From positions 1 to 18,610 of the forward strand of contig DUCL01000150.1 of assembly GCA_012959845.1 (NCBI GenBank): 18,610 nucleotides of DNA, read 5' to 3'. Under the pieces are notes generated by a model, which was not told the DNA's origin, made no database searches, and saw only the letters and a list, made by a program, of their open reading frames with translations. Every line of letters begins with the position of its first letter. Positions within the stretch are counted from its first letter, which is position 1. The translations under genes were made by a program, and so were the position numbers. This DNA comes from Candidatus Poseidoniales archaeon (GTDB lineage Archaea; Thermoplasmatota; Poseidoniia; Poseidoniales; Poseidoniaceae). This document shows positions 14,413-18,610 of this stretch, piece by piece.

Positions 14413-17382
14413 ATGATGTCGCAGTGCGAGCCATATCATTTCAGGTCCAAAAGCAGTAGTTTGTGCCTCGTATTATTACTTCTTATTTCTTCACTAGGAG
14501 GCCTTGCAACTCTACCAAAAGTGAGTGCTTCTGTCACCGGTGACCTTGCAATTACCGATGGCATTTCACCTAGTAAAGATAATTGGGCCTCATCTTATGA
14601 CACATTTTCGTTTACTGCTCAAGTAAAGAATCAGGGTTTGGGATCTGCTGGATTGGACAGAGGGATGCGTTGGTATATTTGTTCTGGTGACATTGATGGC
14701 TCTGTTTGTAAATCAAACTTTGATGCAAGAGGTCAATTTGCAACGGCAAATATTGCTCAGGGGCAATACTCAAATTTTACATCGGCCAATACTTGGACTC
14801 CAACTTCAGGTGCGGAAGGAATAATCACCGTAGTATTTTCATTTGATGAATCTGATCAAATACCGAGCAATGATATTTTCAAATATAATTTCAACATATC
14901 TCAGTCATTTGTTGACTTGGATGTTGATGACTCTTGGAAGCCTTATGATGACATAGATGACCTTGCCATCTATGAGGGTCAAAAAATACTCAATTCAAAT
15001 ACCGATTATTCTCTTAAGGCAAAGGGAACTGTCAACAGTTGTGGTTCATGTAACTTCAATGCAACCATTGGGTGGCAATTATGGGATCAGGCCGAATCTG
15101 TGATTCTTGCAGAAGCATATTCCTTCAACTCTGGATTAAACTCTTGGGGAGTAGTAATGCCTTTTAGTCACATAATGCCAGTATTCAATTACCCATTTGA
15201 GGGCGAATATATTCTAAAATGGGGCCTGTATAACAGCACTGGCACCCCTCATAGCGACCAAAATGATTTCAATGACGTCACTTTGACACCCATTATTATT
15301 GATGATACAATAGATATTAGCGTATCGTTGATGGCTCCTGGGCATGACTCTTCTTCAGAAGACTATTACTTTGGCAGCGAAATGGTATATTCGGAAATAA
15401 ATAATTTAGGTAATAAAACGATTGATAGTTTCTTCGTTACATTTGAGATATATGACCTTAGCAGTGAATTGAAAATGGAAGAGCAATGCCAGATAACTTC
15501 ACTATTACCAGGTGAAAGTCAGGCTTGTAAATTTAATATCACTGTGACAGGAGACAATAGAATCCTAAAAATCTCTGCTCCAAACACATATATTGAAGGG
15601 CAAGATAGTAGCACTTCAAATAATATTATTAGTGAACAAGCAGATGTTCTTGCAGGCAATATTAACGCAGCAATACAACAAGAAAATTCCAACGGAAAAT
15701 ACAATACTGGCGACAATATTGAGATGTTTGGAAAAAGTGGTACTACCGCTGCTGAGCCTCTGAATTATTCGTGGTGGGTTTCGGGAATCATTAATTTAGG
15801 ATATGGGCAACTTCTGAATATCAGTGGGGATGTTTTGGGGTTGGGAGACCACACTATTATGCTTAGAGTAATAGATTCATTTGGAACGATTGATACTGTT
15901 CACGAATATATTACAATATTCGATTATATTGAGATTAATGATGAGCCATATTACACTGGAAGTGCAATCACTCGTTCAGAAGCATATCTTGAAACAGAAT
16001 CAATATTGCCGGTATTAGGAACAAATTATGGCGTGGGCTCGGGACAAGAACCATTGCAATTAATGTCTTTTGACATCCTCTCAATTGCGGATGGTTCTGC
16101 CAATGTTGGAATGGAGTCAATGGTAATAACACTCAACATGAGTGCAATATTACCCTCAAATGTCAACCTCTCAACTGTTGATGTCCGCCAAATTGATTCT
16201 CTGAGCGATAATATTTGGTCATATATTGAATCACCAAATATTCTAACGAATAATGGAGATGGAACATTCATTTTGGAGATGGTTTCAAACGGAGCGATTC
16301 TAATCGTAGGAGAATTACCTGAAGCAAATGTTTCTTTGGGCGATGTTGATTATTCTCTCCTCAAAGACGGTCAAATCGAATTAAATTGGACTGCTTCGGG
16401 AGATTTGTCAAATCCATATCTCGGTGGATGGAAGATTTTCAAAATCATAGGTTCCGAAACTAGTTCAACCTATTTCCCAGAGACAGACGAGGGAATAAAC
16501 CCACTTGTTTGGGGAGAGTTAACCCTTGATACTGCAGTTGCGACTATTCCAATCACCACAGACCATTGGATTGACCCTAATGTCTTAGAGACCGGCGATT
16601 GTGCCTCATATGTCATTATCCCTGCCGATAGAGCCGGAGTCCCAGACTTTCAAAAAGCCAGTATTGTAAGAAATGCTGCTGGAAGTGCTGGAATGATTTG
16701 TGGTGATGCTCTTCCACCATCTGTTGCAATTTCCAATTTTGTTTCTAGCTACGACTTCACTAACTCAAGTGATTGTTATGACATTTCTAGAGAATGGAAT
16801 ATGTGCTATGAAGTTAATTTGACTTGGACATGGCCAGAACACGAAATAAGCGGTCCGGTTTCTTGGAACTTGTACAGAGTTGAGTCGCGTCCAGTCAATG
16901 TTGATTTGAAATTCATTACGCCAATTGCTAGCGATATCCTGTCGATACCTGGTGAAAAAGGATATTTCAATCAAAGTGGAAGCGAAATTGATGGAATTAG
17001 ACCATATAGGACATATTATTACATTCTTGCACCAATAGATTGGGTCGGAAATGAAAATACAATGGCTTCTTATCCATCTAGTAATGTAAATAGAGTCCAC
17101 ATTGAAGACCTCTGGTGGCAATATAATCAACATATTATCCCTGTACCCCCACCACCAGGAGAACCTCCTCTCGGAGTGCCGTGGCTTGGAGATTTGCAAG
17201 ACGCAATGCAAAAAGATATCTTCCTATATTCAGGTGGCACACTCATTACGATTTTGTTTTTGAGTATTATTATGATCCCTCTCATTTTGAAGAGAAGAAA
17301 GAGATTGAAGAGAGTTCTTGCAGCAAGAACTCGTAACAAGTCACCTATTAGTAACGATGATTTTGATGATTTCTTTGACTGA
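14413..17382 (+). CDS. Large secreted surface protein, CARDB/FN3-like modules, C-terminal membrane anchor
   Basis: 989 residues. A signal peptide (basic 11-13, hydrophobic 16-33, probable cut near 39-41) precedes an all-beta ectodomain. By pattern it contains CARDB-like modules at about 42-165, 168-300 and 303-410 (Q-V-K-N-Q-G-L-G-type strands), a PKD-like module (about 415-510), and two FN3-like modules (about 645-770 and 780-905). Cysteines occur in close pairs within modules, suggesting disulphides. About 15 N-x-S/T sites suggest N-glycosylation. A proline-rich linker (910-923) leads to one membrane helix (936-959), a strongly basic stretch and an acidic tail rich in Asp and Phe. It is probably a cell-surface or S-layer-associated protein. 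The precise function is unknown. ATG 14413 has a weak AAGG; ATG 14416 is equally possible. It is transcribed away from the pilin-like gene. Confidence 0.8.
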   Translation: MMSQCEPYHFRSKSSSLCLVLLLLISSLGGLATLPKVSASVTGDLAITDGISPSKDNWASSYDTFSFTAQVKNQGLGSAGLDRGMRWYICSGDIDGSVCKSNFDARGQFATANIAQGQYSNFTSANTWTPTSGAEGIITVVFSFDESDQIPSNDIFKYNFNISQSFVDLDVDDSWKPYDDIDDLAIYEGQKILNSNTDYSLKAKGTVNSCGSCNFNATIGWQLWDQAESVILAEAYSFNSGLNSWGVVMPFSHIMPVFNYPFEGEYILKWGLYNSTGTPHSDQNDFNDVTLTPIIIDDTIDISVSLMAPGHDSSSEDYYFGSEMVYSEINNLGNKTIDSFFVTFEIYDLSSELKMEEQCQITSLLPGESQACKFNITVTGDNRILKISAPNTYIEGQDSSTSNNIISEQADVLAGNINAAIQQENSNGKYNTGDNIEMFGKSGTTAAEPLNYSWWVSGIINLGYGQLLNISGDVLGLGDHTIMLRVIDSFGTIDTVHEYITIFDYIEINDEPYYTGSAITRSEAYLETESILPVLGTNYGVGSGQEPLQLMSFDILSIADGSANVGMESMVITLNMSAILPSNVNLSTVDVRQIDSLSDNIWSYIESPNILTNNGDGTFILEMVSNGAILIVGELPEANVSLGDVDYSLLKDGQIELNWTASGDLSNPYLGGWKIFKIIGSETSSTYFPETDEGINPLVWGELTLDTAVATIPITTDHWIDPNVLETGDCASYVIIPADRAGVPDFQKASIVRNAAGSAGMICGDALPPSVAISNFVSSYDFTNSSDCYDISREWNMCYEVNLTWTWPEHEISGPVSWNLYRVESRPVNVDLKFITPIASDILSIPGEKGYFNQSGSEIDGIRPYRTYYYILAPIDWVGNENTMASYPSSNVNRVHIEDLWWQYNQHIIPVPPPPGEPPLGVPWLGDLQDAMQKDIFLYSGGTLITILFLSIIMIPLILKRRKRLKRVLAARTRNKSPISNDDFDDFFD

Positions 17383-17393
17383 AGAAAGTAATA

Positions 17394-17481
17394 TGGCGCG
17401 GTGAGGGAGATTCGAACTCCCGTGAGAACGAGCCCACTGGATTAGCAATCCAGCGCAATGGCCAGGCTATGCGATCACCGC
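17394..17481 (-). tRNA. tRNA-Ser (anticodon GCU), CCA encoded
   Basis: The acceptor stem GCGGTGA (17481-17475) pairs perfectly with TCACCGC (17404-17398). The discriminator is G, the normal base for archaeal tRNA-Ser, and CCA is encoded (17396-17394). The anticodon stem CTGGA/TCCAG encloses the loop TTGCTAA, giving anticodon GCT, which reads AGC/AGU. The T arm is GGGAG-TTCGAAT-CTCCC. Between them is a long variable arm of about 15 nt that can pair, the mark of class II tRNAs. No intron is seen. The gene points towards the surface-protein gene, with only 11 bp between the two 3' ends. Confidence 0.97.
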
Positions 17482-17505
17482 TTGTAGTTGCGGCCACCGG
17501 CGGAC

Positions 17506-17523
17506 CCGTCATCAAGATGACGG
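17506..17523. repeat. Perfect 8-bp inverted repeat upstream of tRNA-Ser and downstream of ctaB
   Basis: CCGTCATC and GATGACGG flank a 2-nt AA. Next to it (17490-17503) is a GC-rich segment unlike the AT-rich surroundings. It lies 50 bp after the haem O synthase stop and 25 bp before the tRNA 5' end. It could be the 3'-end hairpin of the ctaB transcript, part of the tRNA leader, or a protein-binding site. No T run follows on the minus strand, which argues against a simple U-rich terminator. Confidence 0.6.
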
Positions 17524-17573
17524 TTCACCATCATGCCAATATCAATCGGTAATATCCCTGCAGTGTATCACTT

Positions 17574-18587
17574 TCAAACTATTGGGCCAAGAGAGCCAAG
17601 TAACTCAGGAGGGATGGCACATACCACTACTAAAACAAGGAACATCCACCCTAAATAATACAATGAACGGAAGAATGATTTAGCTGCTTTTGGCATTCTT
17701 CCATTTTCATCAAAATCTTCTATTGGATCTATGCTCCAAACCGATTTTGCATACCACAATGACAGTCCGGTCGCAATAATTGACCATAGTAATGGCAACC
17801 CAGATTCGGGCCAAAACAATGGTACTGAACCCAATAGCAATAATAGAACACAGTAAATTTTTGACTCAGTGACGGTACGCTTTGGACCCTTTACTTCATT
17901 CATCATCGGTACATTTGCTTTGGCATACTCACCAGAACGATACAGTGCCAAAGCCCAGAAATGAGGAGGGGTCCACAAGAAAATTAGCATGAATAACATC
18001 CAAGGAATTGGCGAACCCAAATCAAAAGGGTTGCTTGACTCGATTGAACCTGCTGCTGCTGCTGCCCAACCAATTATTGGTGGAGTCGCCCCTGCAATAC
18101 CACCGATAACGATATTCTGCGGAGTTCTGCGTTTTAGTAGCATTGAATAAATAAAAACATAAAATCCAACTGAAAAAAAGGACCAAAATGCTGCCTTCCA
18201 ATGAACTAAGAAAAACATTGACGAACCTAATACTGCTATGATAATTCCAAAAATTAGTGCACTCTTTGCAGAAATATGCCCCAACGGAATTGGACGGTTT
18301 TGAGTACGCCTCATCAGCACATCAATATCCGCATCATACCACATATTGATAGCATTAGAACCACCAGCAGAAAGTGTTCCTGCAACCACAGTGATGACTA
18401 CTGTTTCCATCGTATCCATCCAAGTTCTATCTATGTTTATCAAATCGTGACGAGCCAATAAATCATGCACCAGTATTGCACAAACTGCTGTCACTTGTAG
18501 TAATACAATAACTCTTAATTTCATTAATTGAAGAAAAACATTCAACATTCCCGGATGTGGGATTGAATCATTAGTGGCCTCAGTCAT
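17574..18587 (-). CDS. ctaB: Protoheme IX farnesyltransferase (haem O synthase)
   Basis: 337 residues. It transfers a farnesyl group to haem B to make haem O, the precursor for haem-copper oxidases. It is a UbiA-superfamily membrane enzyme. The first prenyl-diphosphate motif NxxxDxxxD is intact (Asn81, Asp85, Asp89) and is followed by R-R-T-Q-N-R-P (93-99), the haem O synthase signature. The second half has the conserved W-T-P-P-H-F-W-A-L-A (204-213) and Y-R-S-G-E-Y-A-K-A-N-V-P-M-M (215-228) region. About nine hydrophobic segments are visible. The start ATG 18587 has the SD AGAGG, 7 nt upstream. Its presence implies an aerobic electron-transport chain with an o- or a-type terminal oxidase encoded elsewhere. 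cyoE is the alternative gene name. Confidence 0.95.
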   Translation of the reverse strand: MTEATNDSIPHPGMLNVFLQLMKLRVIVLLQVTAVCAILVHDLLARHDLINIDRTWMDTMETVVITVVAGTLSAGGSNAINMWYDADIDVLMRRTQNRPIPLGHISAKSALIFGIIIAVLGSSMFFLVHWKAAFWSFFSVGFYVFIYSMLLKRRTPQNIVIGGIAGATPPIIGWAAAAAGSIESSNPFDLGSPIPWMLFMLIFLWTPPHFWALALYRSGEYAKANVPMMNEVKGPKRTVTESKIYCVLLLLLGSVPLFWPESGLPLLWSIIATGLSLWYAKSVWSIDPIEDFDENGRMPKAAKSFFRSLYYLGWMFLVLVVVCAIPPELLGSLGPIV

Positions 18588-18610
18588 GATTATTCCTCTG
18601 ATAATTCCAC

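Noticed and set aside
14183..14434. 83-residue minus-strand open frame
   Set aside because: It overlaps the N-terminus of the pilin-like gene and the start of the surface gene, contains the TATA-like element and has no recognisable features.
14208..14459. 83-residue plus-strand open frame spanning the divergent promoter region
   Set aside because: It overlaps the start of both real genes, has no SD and no hydrophobic or domain pattern; it would also run into the surface-protein gene in another frame.
18590..18610. Possible C-terminal end (VELSEE then stop) of another minus-strand gene upstream of ctaB
   Set aside because: Only seven codons including the stop are in the window, so it cannot be told from chance. 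The 2 bp distance to ctaB would fit an operon.

Overview
The window is almost certainly archaeal. It carries a complete A-type (V/A-type) ATP synthase operon in the euryarchaeal order H-I-K-E-C-F-A-B-D, most starts have Shine-Dalgarno (SD) sequences, TATA-like boxes can be seen, and a class II tRNA-Ser has G73 and an encoded CCA. AT-rich DNA, a haem O synthase, a UbiE/MenG-like methyltransferase and a large CARDB-type surface protein together suggest an aerobic marine Thermoplasmatota such as Marine Group II (Poseidoniales). That placement is inference from gene content; no phylogeny was possible.

Layout, left to right. 1-1310 (minus, runs off the left edge): a multi-pass membrane protein of the site-2 protease (M50/EGY) type that has lost both catalytic motifs. 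1405-9910 (minus): the nine-gene ATP synthase operon, transcribed atpH to atpD, with the pseudoprotease just downstream. 10040-10783 (minus): a UbiE/MenG-like quinone methyltransferase. 10863-13046 (minus): three tandem, tightly packed RecA/KaiC-like genes. The first-transcribed has an intact P-loop, the second has none, and the third has a visibly broken one. 13155-14231 (minus): a membrane-anchored, pilin-like exported protein with a C-terminal lamin-tail domain. 14413-17382 (plus, divergent): a 989-residue secreted, C-terminally anchored surface protein. 17394-17481 (minus): tRNA-Ser(GCU). 17574-18587 (minus): haem O synthase (ctaB/cyoE).

How the genes fit together. The ATP synthase, the quinone methyltransferase and haem O synthase all serve aerobic respiration: quinone, terminal oxidase haem, and use of the ion gradient. 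The KaiC-like triad with a pilin-like gene directly upstream is the least explained part. It looks like a hetero-oligomeric switch or regulator with one ATP-hydrolysing member and two degenerate partners, possibly tied to a cell-surface structure. The function is not known from the sequence.

Several starts are set from SD position rather than the longest reading frame: atpD at 2022, atpE at 7141, atpH at 9910, and the middle KaiC-like gene at 12261. No stretch longer than 300 bases lacks a gene. The longest gap is the divergent intergenic region 14232-14412, followed by 9911-10039 and 13047-13154; their contents are described in the features and findings. No insertion sequence, CRISPR array, intein or prophage gene was seen.
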